NCBI GenBank assembly: GCA_947258655.1
Contig: CAMYJD010000041.1
Span: 1-36,524, forward strand
DNA: 36,524 nt
Reading direction: 5' to 3'
Origin: an uncultured Gammaproteobacteria bacterium
GTDB taxonomy: Bacteria > Pseudomonadota > Gammaproteobacteria > JAADHQ01
The notes beneath the pieces were generated by a model. That model was given only the letters and a program-made list of their open reading frames with translations, made no database searches and was not told the origin of the DNA. The translations under genes and the position numbers were made by a program. Positions 24,000 to 34,315 of the stretch are shown piece by piece. Every line of letters starts with the position of its first letter. Within the stretch, counting starts at the first letter, position 1.

Positions 24000-25637
24000 T
24001 TAATCATCACTATCCAGCTGCACCCGATTACGTCCACTGTGTTTGGCCTGATACAACGCACTATCGGCCGCCGCGATCAGGTCGTTCATCTCCACATGTG
24101 CAGGAAAGCTGGCGATACCGGCGCTAAAGGTCGAGTTAAAATCACCACTGTCATGGGCAAAGCTGATTTGGGCAAACTGCTGGCGCAGGTCATCGATCAA
24201 CCGGCGCGCTGCATCGGCCTCTGTATCCGGAAGTACCAGGGCGAACTCTTCGCCACCATATCGCGCTGCAATATCACCCTTGCGTAGGCGCTGTCCAAGC
24301 AAGCGGGCCAGACTCTTGATGACCCGGTCACCGACAGGGTGTCCATACGAGTCGTTCACGGATTTGAATTGATCGATGTCTAGCATTACAAAGCTTAACG
24401 ATGAATGGCGTCGCTGCGCCTGGGCAATTTCGCGCTCCAGCGCCTGTTTCAGATTAATATGGTTGAGCAATCCTGTCAGACTGTCCCTGTTCATCAATGC
24501 CGTCAGTTCACGAAAGCGGCGTGCACGAAAAAGTACTGCGGCAACCAGATGTGCATCACCGATAGGCTTTTGCAGAAAGTCATCCCCACCCACGCGTAAT
24601 GCAGCGAGCTGCTGGTCCAGCCCCTTTTCGGTAGACAGGTAGACGATCGGCAAATTGGTGTAGGCTGGATGCTGACGGATCACCTGGGCGGCTTCCACAC
24701 CGGTGCAATCTGGCATGTAGATATCCATCAGCACGAGGTCCGGATGAAATACCGGCATCACATCGAGTATTTTAACCGGATCATTGAGAATCTCGGTTTG
24801 CATGCCTGCATCCTGCAAAACATCTGCATAATGCTCTGCCAGTAATGGCGTATCATCAACAATCAGGATGCGGTATGGAGACACCTGCTCCTTCCCCAAT
24901 ACCGAATCCAGCTCGTCGAGTAGCAGACTAAAATTAACCGGTTTAGACAGATAAGCCTGGCCGCCGGCACGTACTGCGTTGAGGCGGTCCTGCCAGTCAT
25001 CGTGACCCGAGATAAAGATAACGGGAATATCCTGTGCAGCACCCTTGCGCAGTTTGGCAGCAACGCGTGGTCCCGCGTCCGCACCCTCGGGCAAATGGAT
25101 ATCGGCGAGCAACACATCCGGGACCTGTTGGGCTACTACCGTTTGCAGGGCATCAACATCGTTGAATGTCACCACCCGATAGTCAAAATGCTTGAGTTGT
25201 TCGGCCGTTTCTGTTGCCAGGTGCGCATCGTCCTCCAACAGGTAGATCAGGGCCTGTTTATTAGTGGCAGGGGGCGCTATTACTGTTTCTTTATGTACTT
25301 CTCGAACGGGGTTATCAGGTCCTTGTACTGCAATATCACGCAATTCGTGCACACGCTGCTCGATTGTCATATCTGTCACAGAAGCATCGGCTGATACGTA
25401 TCTTTGCTGGATCAATAATTCCAGTTCACGCGAGCGTTCGCCCAGGCGCGTGCAGCCAAAGGTACCTGCTGAACCTGCCAGACTGTGTACCAGACGATGC
25501 AACAAATCACTGCTTTCCGTTTGCTGACATGCCTGCCAGGCCTGATCGATGTCATCGAGTCGTGCCGGCAGTTCAGTAATGAAACGTTGCTGTAAAGCCT
25601 GTAATTTGGCAGCAATGCTCTTCTTTCTAGCCGTCAT
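24000..25637 (-). CDS. HPt-REC-REC-GGDEF diguanylate cyclase
   Basis: This 545-residue protein joins a histidine phosphotransfer domain to a cyclic-di-GMP synthase. HPt is at about 15-110 with the phospho-His in [12 protein letters not shown]. Receiver 1 is at about 128-245 (acceptor in [12 protein letters not shown]), receiver 2 at about 255-370 ([12 protein letters not shown]), and GGDEF at about 380-540. The catalytic motif is GGEEF, and the product-inhibition I-site RKGD sits five residues upstream, so an active, feedback-inhibited cyclase is expected. No membrane segment. Its ATG overlaps the end of the single-receiver gene by 11 bp. It is the last gene of the long signalling series and could collect phosphate from the hybrid kinases. 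Confidence 0.93.
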   Translation of the reverse strand: MTARKKSIAAKLQALQQRFITELPARLDDIDQAWQACQQTESSDLLHRLVHSLAGSAGTFGCTRLGERSRELELLIQQRYVSADASVTDMTIEQRVHELRDIAVQGPDNPVREVHKETVIAPPATNKQALIYLLEDDAHLATETAEQLKHFDYRVVTFNDVDALQTVVAQQVPDVLLADIHLPEGADAGPRVAAKLRKGAAQDIPVIFISGHDDWQDRLNAVRAGGQAYLSKPVNFSLLLDELDSVLGKEQVSPYRILIVDDTPLLAEHYADVLQDAGMQTEILNDPVKILDVMPVFHPDLVLMDIYMPDCTGVEAAQVIRQHPAYTNLPIVYLSTEKGLDQQLAALRVGGDDFLQKPIGDAHLVAAVLFRARRFRELTALMNRDSLTGLLNHINLKQALEREIAQAQRRHSSLSFVMLDIDQFKSVNDSYGHPVGDRVIKSLARLLGQRLRKGDIAARYGGEEFALVLPDTEADAARRLIDDLRQQFAQISFAHDSGDFNSTFSAGIASFPAHVEMNDLIAAADSALYQAKHSGRNRVQLDSDD

Positions 25638-26013
25638 TTACGCGCTCCATAAGGGTGCGGATTTCTTCTGCCAGACCCATCGGATCAAAGGGCTTACTGA
25701 TTACACCGAGCGCTCCCAGTGAGCTATACATGGCCACCTCGTTCGGCTGTACCTTGGCGGTCATGAAAATGACTGGCGTGTCGGCCAGATGCGGCAATGC
25801 ACGCAATGCACGCATTGTCGTTGGTCCATCCATGCCGGGCATCATTACATCAAGCAGGATCAGGTCTGGTGCCAGTGTTGCCGCCCTGTCCAGGGCCTCC
25901 TGTCCCGAGGCACATGCTATCAGTTCGAAGCCTTCATCCTCGAGAGCTAATTCGGCAACGGCACGAATGTCCGCCTCGTCTTCGGCATACAATACAGTCA
26001 ACATTTCACTCAT
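25627..26013 (-). CDS. Single-domain response regulator (CheY/DivK-like)
   Basis: This 128-residue stand-alone receiver has the acidic pair in LYAEDEAD, phospho-acceptor in [14 protein letters not shown], conserved Thr (FMTAK) and Lys ([10 protein letters not shown]). With no output domain it should act as a phosphate shuttle or bind a partner. It starts 5 bp after the upstream hybrid kinase and overlaps the HPt-REC-REC-GGDEF gene by 11 bp. The natural reading is a hybrid kinase to receiver to HPt route into the cyclase, though the direction of flow is not shown by sequence. Confidence 0.93.
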   Translation of the reverse strand: MSEMLTVLYAEDEADIRAVAELALEDEGFELIACASGQEALDRAATLAPDLILLDVMMPGMDGPTTMRALRALPHLADTPVIFMTAKVQPNEVAMYSSLGALGVISKPFDPMGLAEEIRTLMERVNDG

Positions 26014-26018
26014 CCTGT

Positions 26019-29000
26019 CTATACTCCCAGAATATTCTTGATGGTAGCCAGTAGTTGTTTATTAGTGGTCATGGATTTGGTCAATGCAGCGCTGACCTGG
26101 GCGCTGATTTCCTTGCTCGCCACCTGCGCCGAGAATATGACTACCGGACAGCGGCCTTTCAATTCTGACAGTAATTCAACACCGGAGCCGTCCGCAAGTC
26201 CCAGGTCGAGGATGACCAGGTCAAAATCCTCGTTTTCCAGTAGCTGACGGGCCTCACCCAGACTCGGAACATGGCTAAGGTCGGCCAGATCCTCGAACAG
26301 GGCCTTGGTTACCTGGACAATATCGGGATCATCCTCCACATGCAGGATGCGTGCGCGAGAATTGTTGCTCAACGCCTCGTGCAGGGCGCGTTCGAGGCGC
26401 TCCTGATCGATCGGCTTTTGCAGCCAGTCAACAACCGTTACCGCATCACCCTTGAAGGCCATACGCCCTTCCTCGGCACGTCCGGACACGACAATGACCG
26501 GCAGATCCGCTGTGACCGGTGAGGCACGTAATTCCTGCAGAAACTTCAGGCCATCCATATCGGGCAGATGCAGATCCAGCAGCAACAGGCGGTAAGCATG
26601 ATTTTTCAGCATTTCCCGTGCAGCCGTTACCGAGTTGGCGATATCACCGTGCAAACCACCGCTTTTCAGCATCTCGTGCAGGATCGTGGCCACATCGGCA
26701 TTATCCTCACATATCAAAACCCTGGGCTCAGCGCCCGTAGCAGCGCTTTCAGCGACCATAACACGCTGCTGTAAGGCCGGCAAATCAAAATAGAACACCG
26801 TACCCTTACCCATTTCCGACTCGTAGTCAATCCGGCCTTCATGGTACTCGACAATGGCCTTACTGATACTCAAGCCCAGTCCGGTACCGCCTTTCTCACG
26901 TGTATCCGAACTATCGGCTTGGGCAAAACGCTGGAATATACGCGCACGGAATTCAGCGGGGATACCTGCGCCATGGTCTTGCACCGAGACACGGTAGTTG
27001 CCATTGCGCTCAGTCATTGAAATTTCGACTTCGCCGTCCTCGGGCGAATATTTCACGGCATTCGATATCAGATTGGCGAATACCTGCAGCAGCCTGTGCT
27101 CATCGCCGCGAACCGTTGCCTCTGGCAAGGTCGTCGACAACGACAGTCTGACATGATGATTGTCGGCATAACCCTGATTGTCCTCGAGGGCGCGCCTGGT
27201 CAAGGCCACCAGATCGACGACAGTAAACTCGAACTCCATACGACCGGACTCGATCTTTTCAAGATCGAGGATATCGTTTATCAGTATGGTCAGGCGTTCA
27301 CTGTTTCGACTGGCCATCTCCAGCATGTTCCGCATCTTGTCCGGGATTTGTCCGGCGGCCTTGCCAAGCACCAGACCAAGCGCACCACGTATCGATGTCA
27401 AAGGTGTGCGCAGTTCGTGACTGACAGTGGAAATAAACTCGCTCTTCATACGATCGAGGCGCTTGCGTTCACTGATATCATGTACATTGGCCAGGAAGTA
27501 ACGCTCGTCGCCGACCCACATTTCGTTGACGGCAAACTCCAGCGGCATCTCTACTCCGTCCTTGCGTTGACCTGTGGTTTCTGTCCTCTGTCCGAGAATG
27601 GTCTTTTCACCTGTGCCCAGGTAAGTCTGCAACTTACTCATATATTTCGAACTTTCAGTGGGAGTTAACAGCTGTGCAAAGGACAGACCGATAAATTCTG
27701 CCTCCGTGTACCCGAATAGTTCGATCGCAGCACTGTTGACGGAATCGATAATACCCTTCATATCGAAGGTGATAACCCCATCCACCATCGTGTTCTGTAT
27801 TACCGCCAGGCGTGATGCATAATCCTGCAAGGCACGCTCGGCATTTTTACGTTCACTGATGTCACTCTCGATGGCGATAAAATTTATCAAGTGCCCGCTT
27901 GCATCGATAATCGGACGTACGCCGATCTGGACCCAGTACGGCGAACCGGCCTTGGTGTAATTGATGATTTCGATTTCAAATCCCTCGCCGCGCTGCAGAT
28001 GCTCATGCATCAACTTCACTGTTGCGTTATCGGTGTCAGGGCCTTGCAGGATACTGCCAGGTGTTTTGCCTTTCACCTCATCGAATGAATAGCCGGTGAT
28101 ACGCACAAATCCCTTATTGACCCATTCGATATAACCATCGGCATCGGTGATGACCACGGCGTTATCGGTATGCGCGGCCACCATCGCCAGCTTGCGTGCC
28201 TCGGTCTCGCTGTCACGCAGGGCCTGCTCGCCCTGCTTGCGCTCGGTGATATCGCGCACGATACCGGTAAACATCGTCTCGCCCTGGAACTTCATTTTAC
28301 TGACGGCCAGTTCCATCGGGAACACGCTGCCGTCCTTGCGCCGCCCTTCCACCTCGCGTCCGATACCGATGACCTTACGCTCGCCCGTGCGCAAATAGTT
28401 TTGCAAGTAACCGTCATGTTCATGACTATAGGGCTCCGGCATCAACATGTTGACATTGCGCCCGCTCACCTCGGCAGCCGTATATCCGAAGATCGTTTCC
28501 GCGGCCGGATTCATGGTTTGCACAGTGCCGTGCGCATCGATGGTGATAATACCGTCCACGACAGTATCCAGTATCGCACGGTTCTGTTTACGACTATCAT
28601 CCAGTTGATGGGTCTGCTCACGCACCTGGTGTTCGACGGTGACACGGCGATGTTTCATGTTATTGATATAGCCACTTACGAGCAATGAGAACAACAAGCC
28701 ACCCGCGAGTGCGATCCAGGGCTCTAATGCCTGTCCGACTGTATAATGACCCGGTATCGGCCTTAGTATCACACGCCAGCGGGAATCGGCAAAACGGACA
28801 TCAGTACTGACATGTCTACCCTGTTGCAGTTGTTGCAGTGGCAGCGATTCAACCGCCTCGGAGCGCGCACGTGACGCATGAAAATACAATAATTCCTGAT
28901 CGCGGCGTGGATCGATATCGACAATATAAACATCCAGGCCCCCGGTCTTGGGCACATAACGACGATAGGCCGACTCGACACTGTCGGCAACATCGATCAG

Positions 29001-29726
29001 CATGCCGAAGAAGCCAAGCAACTGTTTACTGTCGTTCGTTGCCGCTGAACTCGCCTGGCGTTGGCGATAAACAGGCATAAACAATTCGATTGATTTGCCG
29101 TTGTTACGCCTGATACTGTTCAGCTCCCGCATCGATACCAGACTTTTTCTTTCGATAGCCTGTTGCAGAATTTTTTCGTAGGCAGGCAGTGAAATCAGAT
29201 TAAGCCCGCGCGGGAACCATGCTTGCTGATCTCGATTGAAGGTATGGTAAACCACATAATTGGAAGCCCGGGGTGAAGCATGGATCAGTGTTGCGTCAGC
29301 ATCGAGTTCGCGCAGGCGCAAATCCTGATAACCATCGCCGGCTGCCTTCTGATAAAACTGTTGCAATCCGTCCTGTTTAACATATTCGATCCACACCGCC
29401 GAACGGATCTCGGTCTGGTGTGGGAATGCCGTGGTAAGATAAGTAGAAAATTCCGCTGTATCAACATGTGTCGATGCAGCATACAAGCCGGAAACACCAC
29501 GCATAATATCCACGAGTGATTCGGCTTCCACGGCCAGTGCAGCACTGCGCTCGTCTGCCACGGTCTGCAGCTCCAACAGAACCTCATCCTCTTCGATCTG
29601 CCAGACAAGAAAAAAGAGTAACAGGGATACCAGAACTCCCAGGACCATACTAAGTATGGAAACAGGATAAATATGTCGTATCTTTTTTGTGCCTACACGA
29701 CTACTGAAATTCAAATCACTCTCCAT
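26019..29726 (-). CDS. CHASE1-PAS hybrid histidine kinase with two receivers
   Basis: This membrane sensor kinase of about 1235 residues has a first membrane segment near 20-45, a periplasmic CHASE1-type domain (about 75-280, with [16 protein letters not shown]), a second membrane segment near 330-355, and three PAS domains (about 380-500, 505-630, 635-760). Its HisKA H-box is [16 protein letters not shown], followed by an ATPase domain (DHGAGIP, GTGLGLS) and two C-terminal receivers (acceptors in [13 protein letters not shown] and [14 protein letters not shown]). The ATG at 29726 is preferred to an in-frame TTG at 29738. The first PAS is FixL-like, but a heme ligand is not evident. It heads a three-gene group with the single receiver and the HPt cyclase, behind a 427-bp upstream region. 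Confidence 0.93.
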   Translation of the reverse strand: MESDLNFSSRVGTKKIRHIYPVSILSMVLGVLVSLLLFFLVWQIEEDEVLLELQTVADERSAALAVEAESLVDIMRGVSGLYAASTHVDTAEFSTYLTTAFPHQTEIRSAVWIEYVKQDGLQQFYQKAAGDGYQDLRLRELDADATLIHASPRASNYVVYHTFNRDQQAWFPRGLNLISLPAYEKILQQAIERKSLVSMRELNSIRRNNGKSIELFMPVYRQRQASSAATNDSKQLLGFFGMLIDVADSVESAYRRYVPKTGGLDVYIVDIDPRRDQELLYFHASRARSEAVESLPLQQLQQGRHVSTDVRFADSRWRVILRPIPGHYTVGQALEPWIALAGGLLFSLLVSGYINNMKHRRVTVEHQVREQTHQLDDSRKQNRAILDTVVDGIITIDAHGTVQTMNPAAETIFGYTAAEVSGRNVNMLMPEPYSHEHDGYLQNYLRTGERKVIGIGREVEGRRKDGSVFPMELAVSKMKFQGETMFTGIVRDITERKQGEQALRDSETEARKLAMVAAHTDNAVVITDADGYIEWVNKGFVRITGYSFDEVKGKTPGSILQGPDTDNATVKLMHEHLQRGEGFEIEIINYTKAGSPYWVQIGVRPIIDASGHLINFIAIESDISERKNAERALQDYASRLAVIQNTMVDGVITFDMKGIIDSVNSAAIELFGYTEAEFIGLSFAQLLTPTESSKYMSKLQTYLGTGEKTILGQRTETTGQRKDGVEMPLEFAVNEMWVGDERYFLANVHDISERKRLDRMKSEFISTVSHELRTPLTSIRGALGLVLGKAAGQIPDKMRNMLEMASRNSERLTILINDILDLEKIESGRMEFEFTVVDLVALTRRALEDNQGYADNHHVRLSLSTTLPEATVRGDEHRLLQVFANLISNAVKYSPEDGEVEISMTERNGNYRVSVQDHGAGIPAEFRARIFQRFAQADSSDTREKGGTGLGLSISKAIVEYHEGRIDYESEMGKGTVFYFDLPALQQRVMVAESAATGAEPRVLICEDNADVATILHEMLKSGGLHGDIANSVTAAREMLKNHAYRLLLLDLHLPDMDGLKFLQELRASPVTADLPVIVVSGRAEEGRMAFKGDAVTVVDWLQKPIDQERLERALHEALSNNSRARILHVEDDPDIVQVTKALFEDLADLSHVPSLGEARQLLENEDFDLVILDLGLADGSGVELLSELKGRCPVVIFSAQVASKEISAQVSAALTKSMTTNKQLLATIKNILGV

Positions 29727-30153
29727 TTCAAATGACAATTGGACTGCTTGACCAATTCACTGAGCAAAAAAAAACATACTGCCTATGCAATGTTACCGAT
29801 AACACGCCAGAATGTTATCTGTGCCGGACTTACAGAAATTACGCACATACCTGTATGGATTCCAACGTAGATAACAGGTTTATTTGCACAATGGTTCGCA
29901 AGCATTGTATCGGTTAACGATAATAATTCTTCAGTAAATAATGACATAAGTTGTGAAGGAAGAAAACGCTTGAAATATTGACTTTACCGTTCCCTGACAC
30001 ACTTGATTACAGGCACATGCCAGGCACATAAATATGGTCTTCGGTACATGCCTGATTGTCACAGCCCCCGCATAAACCAGATTTATGCCAATGATATCGC
30101 CGCATACATATTCAACGATAATGCTGCACGAATGCAAATATCAATATACAGTA
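29727..30153. promoter_or_regulatory. Promoter region of the CHASE1 kinase group
   Basis: This AT-rich gap of 427 bp has no supportable gene. Near its kinase end it contains repeated TAACA/TGTTA half-sites: TGTTA-CCGA-TAACA at 29791-29804, GATAACA-N8-TGTTATC at 29798-29819, and another GATAACA at 29870-29876. A CAGGCA ... TGCCTG repeat lies near 30011-30056. No clear terminator for the HD-GYP gene was seen. Confidence 0.5.
29791..29819. promoter_or_regulatory. Clustered TGTTATC inverted repeats, possible operator
   Basis: Two overlapping perfect inverted repeats share the middle arm: TGTTA-N4-TAACA and GATAACA-N8-TGTTATC. They lie about 65-95 bp upstream of the CHASE1 kinase start, with a further half-site at 29870. 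The arrangement suggests a repeated binding site for an unknown regulator. Confidence 0.4.
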
Positions 30154-31209
30154 CTATGCGACACGTTCATCTGCGTGCAATTCACGCACACTGAGCACAT
30201 CCGGCAGTATTTCCTCGAAGACATCGACCAGGCCGGAATCAAAATGGCGATCACGTTGCTTGTTCATTTCGCACATCGCATCTTCGACGCTCCAGGCCTT
30301 CTTGTAGGGTCGTTCACTGGTAAGGGCATCGAATACGTCTGCCAGCGCAACAATCCTTGCTTCGATCGGAATATCTTTCCCCTTTAGTCCATAGGGGTAA
30401 CCGCTGCCATCCCATTTTTCGTGGTGAGATACGGCAATCATCTTTGCCGTTTCCATCAACTCACTGCTGTATTCGGCACTGAGAATATTATAACCAATGG
30501 TCGTGTGCGTTTTCATGATCTCCCACTCTTCTGCGTTCAGCTTGCCTGGCTTGAGCAAAATAGGATCGGGTATGCCTACCTTGCCAATATCGTGCATCGG
30601 ACTGGCGTGCAGAATCAATTCGGCGCGCTCATAGCCAAGACCTACTGCCTCGGCCATCAATTGACTGTATTTACTCATACGCACGATATGCATGCCGGTT
30701 TCATTGTCGCGAAATTCGGCTGCCCGGCCCAGGCTGCGCACGACCTCCAGACGCGTCTTCCATAATGCATCCGTACGCGCACGCACCTGCACCTCGAGCA
30801 ATTCATTATGATGCACAAGAAAATCGCTGTATTCTTTCAAACGCAACAGGTTGCGCAAGCGAATCGACAGTTCCATCGCATCGACGGGTTTATTGACGAA
30901 TTCCTCAGCACCGGCCTCGAGCCCTTTCAGGCGTGAGTCACGGTCAGCCAGTGCCGTAACCAGAATGATCGGGATATTTCGGGTTTTGTCATTGCTCTTG
31001 ATCCGACGGGTCAGCTCGAACCCATCCATTTGCGGCATCATCACATCCACCAGCATCAGGTCCGGATTATATTCCTGCGCAGCAACAAGTGCGGCAGCAC
31101 CGTCTTCGACACACTTGCAATCATAGCCTTCACGGGTGACCATCGCATGCATTAGTTTGAGATTACGCTCGTCATCATCAACTGCCAGGATACGCTGTTG
31201 TTTCGCCAT
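30154..31209 (-). CDS. REC-HD-GYP cyclic-di-GMP phosphodiesterase
   Basis: This 351-residue response regulator has an N-terminal receiver (1-120; acidic residues in AVDDDERN, acceptor in DLMLVDVMMPQMDG) and an HD-GYP domain (about 155-335). The HD pair is in SPMHDIGKVGIPD and the GYP part in HHEKWDGSGYP; the following basic stretch YGLKGKDIPIEARIVALAD is complete, quoted here as the region 268-286. HD-GYP enzymes break cyclic-di-GMP to GMP, opposing the two GGDEF proteins of this cluster. The ATG at 31209 has an AGGGAAAAAG ribosome site. It lies 55 bp after the MHYT kinase in the same direction. Confidence 0.94.
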   Translation of the reverse strand: MAKQQRILAVDDDERNLKLMHAMVTREGYDCKCVEDGAAALVAAQEYNPDLMLVDVMMPQMDGFELTRRIKSNDKTRNIPIILVTALADRDSRLKGLEAGAEEFVNKPVDAMELSIRLRNLLRLKEYSDFLVHHNELLEVQVRARTDALWKTRLEVVRSLGRAAEFRDNETGMHIVRMSKYSQLMAEAVGLGYERAELILHASPMHDIGKVGIPDPILLKPGKLNAEEWEIMKTHTTIGYNILSAEYSSELMETAKMIAVSHHEKWDGSGYPYGLKGKDIPIEARIVALADVFDALTSERPYKKAWSVEDAMCEMNKQRDRHFDSGLVDVFEEILPDVLSVRELHADERVA

Positions 31210-31264
31210 CTTTTTCCCTATACTATTACTTTTCTATATGCTCGATTCGCCTCGCCGGTCGCCA

Positions 31265-34252
31265 TCACCCGGCACGTTGGAGACTCGCATGAACCATTCC
31301 CAGAAAATCATTGGTGTCAAAATCCGTCTTGCCAATAATCTGTTGTGTGTGTCGTTGCAGAAACTCGCGTTCTGCCTCGGTCAGGTTCTTCGCCGACAGA
31401 ATAATGACTGGAATATGCGCCACTTCTTCATGGTGGTGCATGATCGTCAATACGTCGAAACCTGTGACCTCCGGCATCATCAGATCGAGAATGAGCAGAT
31501 CAGGCGGATCACTCTGTAACTGACCGATGGCATCCGCGCCACTGCCGGTACAATTGACCCTATAGCCATGATCTTCGAGTTGTACCCGCATCAGTTCCAA
31601 CGCCTGGGGATCATCATCCACGACCAGTACACGGGCATGCCTTGTATTGTCCTGCGTGTGTGTTGCACGCTCCACTACTTTCAGCAGGTGTTCACGGTTC
31701 ACCGGCTTTTCCAGTGTCTCCAGCGCACCCAATGTCATGCCTTTACCAGCATCGGCGACGATGGAAACGACCACAACCGGAATATCAGCAAACTCGGAAT
31801 CGGCTTTGAGTTGCTGTAATACCTGCCAGCCATCCATATCCGGTAACATGATATCCAGCAGTATCGAATCTGGACGTACCTGTTGCAGCAGTTCCAGGCC
31901 TTCTTCACCGGAACGTGCCCAGAGCGTGCGGTAGCCTGCATTTCTTAATTGCGCCATCATTGACGCAGCTGCCTGATCATTGTCTTCAATGACCAGGAGC
32001 ATTGGCGCCTGTAGATTGCCTTGATCTGCTTCCTGTTGCCGGGTTGTTGAAATATGTGTCGCTTCCGTACATTCCTGAACTTGTTTATAAGGCACTCTGA
32101 CTGTGAAGCGGCTACCTTCACCCGGCGCACTTTCGAGACGGATATCACCGCCATGCAGATTGGCAAAACGCCTGGCCAGTGATAGTCCCAGGCCGGTACC
32201 CTGATATTTCCGTGCTATACTGCCATCCGCCTGCACAAACGGCTGGAACAGTCGTATTTGATCATGGGCATTGATACCGATGCCGCTATCCCAGACAACA
32301 ACATCGAGCCACTCTTCCTTGCGTTGCGCGACCAGGCCGATACGACCACCATCCGGCGTAAACTTGACCGCATTGGAAAGCAGATTGTAGATAATCTGCT
32401 TGAACTTGCGCTCATCCAGCTCAATCTCCTCAAGCTCATCGACCAGTTCCAGTTCCAGCTTGATAGCGTGAGCGTGGGCTTTTTCCTTGATGATGGTCAG
32501 CGAGTTACGCAGTAAATAGCCGACGTCGACTTGAGACAATTCAAGTTCCATCTTGCCGGCCTCGACCTTGGACAGATCTAGGATATCGTTGATCAACGCC
32601 AGCAGGTGATGGGAACTGTCAAACACCTCGCTGATATAATCATGTTGTTCCGAATTCAGTTCTCCCACCAGTCGGTCTTTCAGCACTTCCGTAAAGCCGA
32701 TAATGGCATTCAGCGGTGTACGTAACTCGTGTGACATATTGGCCAGAAATTCACTCTTCATGCGATTGGCCTGTTCCGCGATCTCCTTGGCTCTGAGCAG
32801 GGACTGCTCATGTTCCTTACGCTCACTTATATCGCGTATCAGGATATTGTAGACCATACCCGATGCCAGGTGTAGTGGCGAGACACTGACTTCGACTGGC
32901 ACTTCCTGCCTATCACTACAGGTAGCGGTGAGTTCGAGGGTATGTCCGCCCGTTTCTATAGTGCTCTGGTCAAAACCAGGCCCTGGCAGCATTTGTTGGT
33001 CAGGATCACAACCGGGAAACAGCATTTCCGCAATCGGGCGACCAATCATCTCCATCCGCTCCCAGCCAAACAAGGCCTCGGCTGCACGGTTCCAGTCCAT
33101 GATACGACCCTTACTGTTCGTAGCCACAAAGGGATCCTGCAATTTCTCGAGGATGGCACGTACCCGTTGCTCGCTTTCTTCGTGCGCAGCAGTTCTAACG
33201 GCGACCATATCCTCGAGGTGATCACGTACTGCAACTACTTCGCGATTCAATGTTCTTGCGTGTGAGAATATACGATGACCGATTACGGCAAGCACAGCGG
33301 CTGTTAGTATGACCGCAGCCCGCATCCACAGCTCATTCGGATCATCCGTCATTAAATGAGAGAACATTCCCTGACCATGGGAAACTTTCTGCTCGAAGAC
33401 GTAGGCATGCAAGACCGCCTCAAACAGCAAGAACAACACGATGTACAGTGCTGCGCCTACCAATAACCAGTAACGGCCGATGAGGGTATCACTGGCCAGC
33501 AGCCGGGCGATGACATTCTTGTTCAATATGATAATCGACAGCGTAGTAACCAGCAGAATAAAACTGCCGATAATCACAGACACAGCCAGCTTGAGCGGAT
33601 CAATAACAGTTGACATGTTAGTCACGATGCCGGCCTGCGCCTCGAAAATCGTTGCCGCCATTCCTGTGTAGTGCATGCCGGCTATGGCCATGCCCATGAC
33701 CACGGCACTGCCCAGCTTCAACCACCATGCGCGTATCCCATGCGTTGCGCGCAGGCGAAAGGCCAGTTGCAAGGCCACCAGTGAGACGACAACAGCGACG
33801 ATAATGGAGATAACAAATAATAGCGGATCATAGCGCATGCTCGCAGCCATGCGCATTGCCATCATACCGGTATAGTGCATCGCAGCAATGCCCCCACCCA
33901 TGATCACGCCACCAGCGATCCATTGTAGATTATTCAGGGCATGGCGACTGACCAACTGCAATGCAAGTGCGGAAGCGAATATAGCAATCAATAACGACAG
34001 CAGTGTAAGTATCGGCTCGTATGCGACCGCCACTGGCAGGCGGAATGCCAGCATACCGATGAAATGCATAGCCCATATGCCCAGACCCATGGTCATCGCA
34101 CCGCCAGTCAACCACAAGCGACGCGCCATGCCGGCACTGTCAGTAACCTGGCGCGCCAGTTCCAGCGCGGTATAGGAAGCAATCATTGCGATCAGGATGG
34201 AGCATGCGACCAGCCCTGTATGGTAACTACCCGCCAGTACTGACACATCCAT
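31265..34252 (-). CDS. MHYT-PAS hybrid histidine kinase with two receivers
   Basis: This 995-residue kinase has an N-terminal MHYT sensor with about seven membrane segments (1-245). Three motifs are visible: AMHFIGM near 61-67, AMHYTGM near 124-130 and GMHYTGM near 191-197. MHYT domains are proposed to bind copper and sense O2, CO or NO. A further membrane segment lies near 310-330. A PAS domain follows (about 360-480), then HisKA ([16 protein letters not shown], about 505-525), an ATPase domain (DSGIGI, GTGLGLS) and two receivers (acceptors in SILLDIMLPDMDG and LLILDLMMPEVTG). The next gene downstream is the HD-GYP phosphodiesterase and the upstream one the PleD-like cyclase, placing this kinase between the enzymes that make and degrade cyclic-di-GMP. 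Confidence 0.94.
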   Translation of the reverse strand: MDVSVLAGSYHTGLVACSILIAMIASYTALELARQVTDSAGMARRLWLTGGAMTMGLGIWAMHFIGMLAFRLPVAVAYEPILTLLSLLIAIFASALALQLVSRHALNNLQWIAGGVIMGGGIAAMHYTGMMAMRMAASMRYDPLLFVISIIVAVVVSLVALQLAFRLRATHGIRAWWLKLGSAVVMGMAIAGMHYTGMAATIFEAQAGIVTNMSTVIDPLKLAVSVIIGSFILLVTTLSIIILNKNVIARLLASDTLIGRYWLLVGAALYIVLFLLFEAVLHAYVFEQKVSHGQGMFSHLMTDDPNELWMRAAVILTAAVLAVIGHRIFSHARTLNREVVAVRDHLEDMVAVRTAAHEESEQRVRAILEKLQDPFVATNSKGRIMDWNRAAEALFGWERMEMIGRPIAEMLFPGCDPDQQMLPGPGFDQSTIETGGHTLELTATCSDRQEVPVEVSVSPLHLASGMVYNILIRDISERKEHEQSLLRAKEIAEQANRMKSEFLANMSHELRTPLNAIIGFTEVLKDRLVGELNSEQHDYISEVFDSSHHLLALINDILDLSKVEAGKMELELSQVDVGYLLRNSLTIIKEKAHAHAIKLELELVDELEEIELDERKFKQIIYNLLSNAVKFTPDGGRIGLVAQRKEEWLDVVVWDSGIGINAHDQIRLFQPFVQADGSIARKYQGTGLGLSLARRFANLHGGDIRLESAPGEGSRFTVRVPYKQVQECTEATHISTTRQQEADQGNLQAPMLLVIEDNDQAAASMMAQLRNAGYRTLWARSGEEGLELLQQVRPDSILLDIMLPDMDGWQVLQQLKADSEFADIPVVVVSIVADAGKGMTLGALETLEKPVNREHLLKVVERATHTQDNTRHARVLVVDDDPQALELMRVQLEDHGYRVNCTGSGADAIGQLQSDPPDLLILDLMMPEVTGFDVLTIMHHHEEVAHIPVIILSAKNLTEAEREFLQRHTQQIIGKTDFDTNDFLGMVHASLQRAG

Positions 34253-34315
34253 ATCACATTCTCTCGTATCTCATGCAATAACGGCATCCTGGCAACATAT
34301 CGGGTTGCAGAACAA

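Noticed and set aside
28180-28540. FixL-like PAS in the CHASE1 kinase as a heme oxygen sensor
   Set aside because: The segment before VIGIGR carries Arg-Lys where I would expect the FixL heme histidine, so heme binding is not supported.
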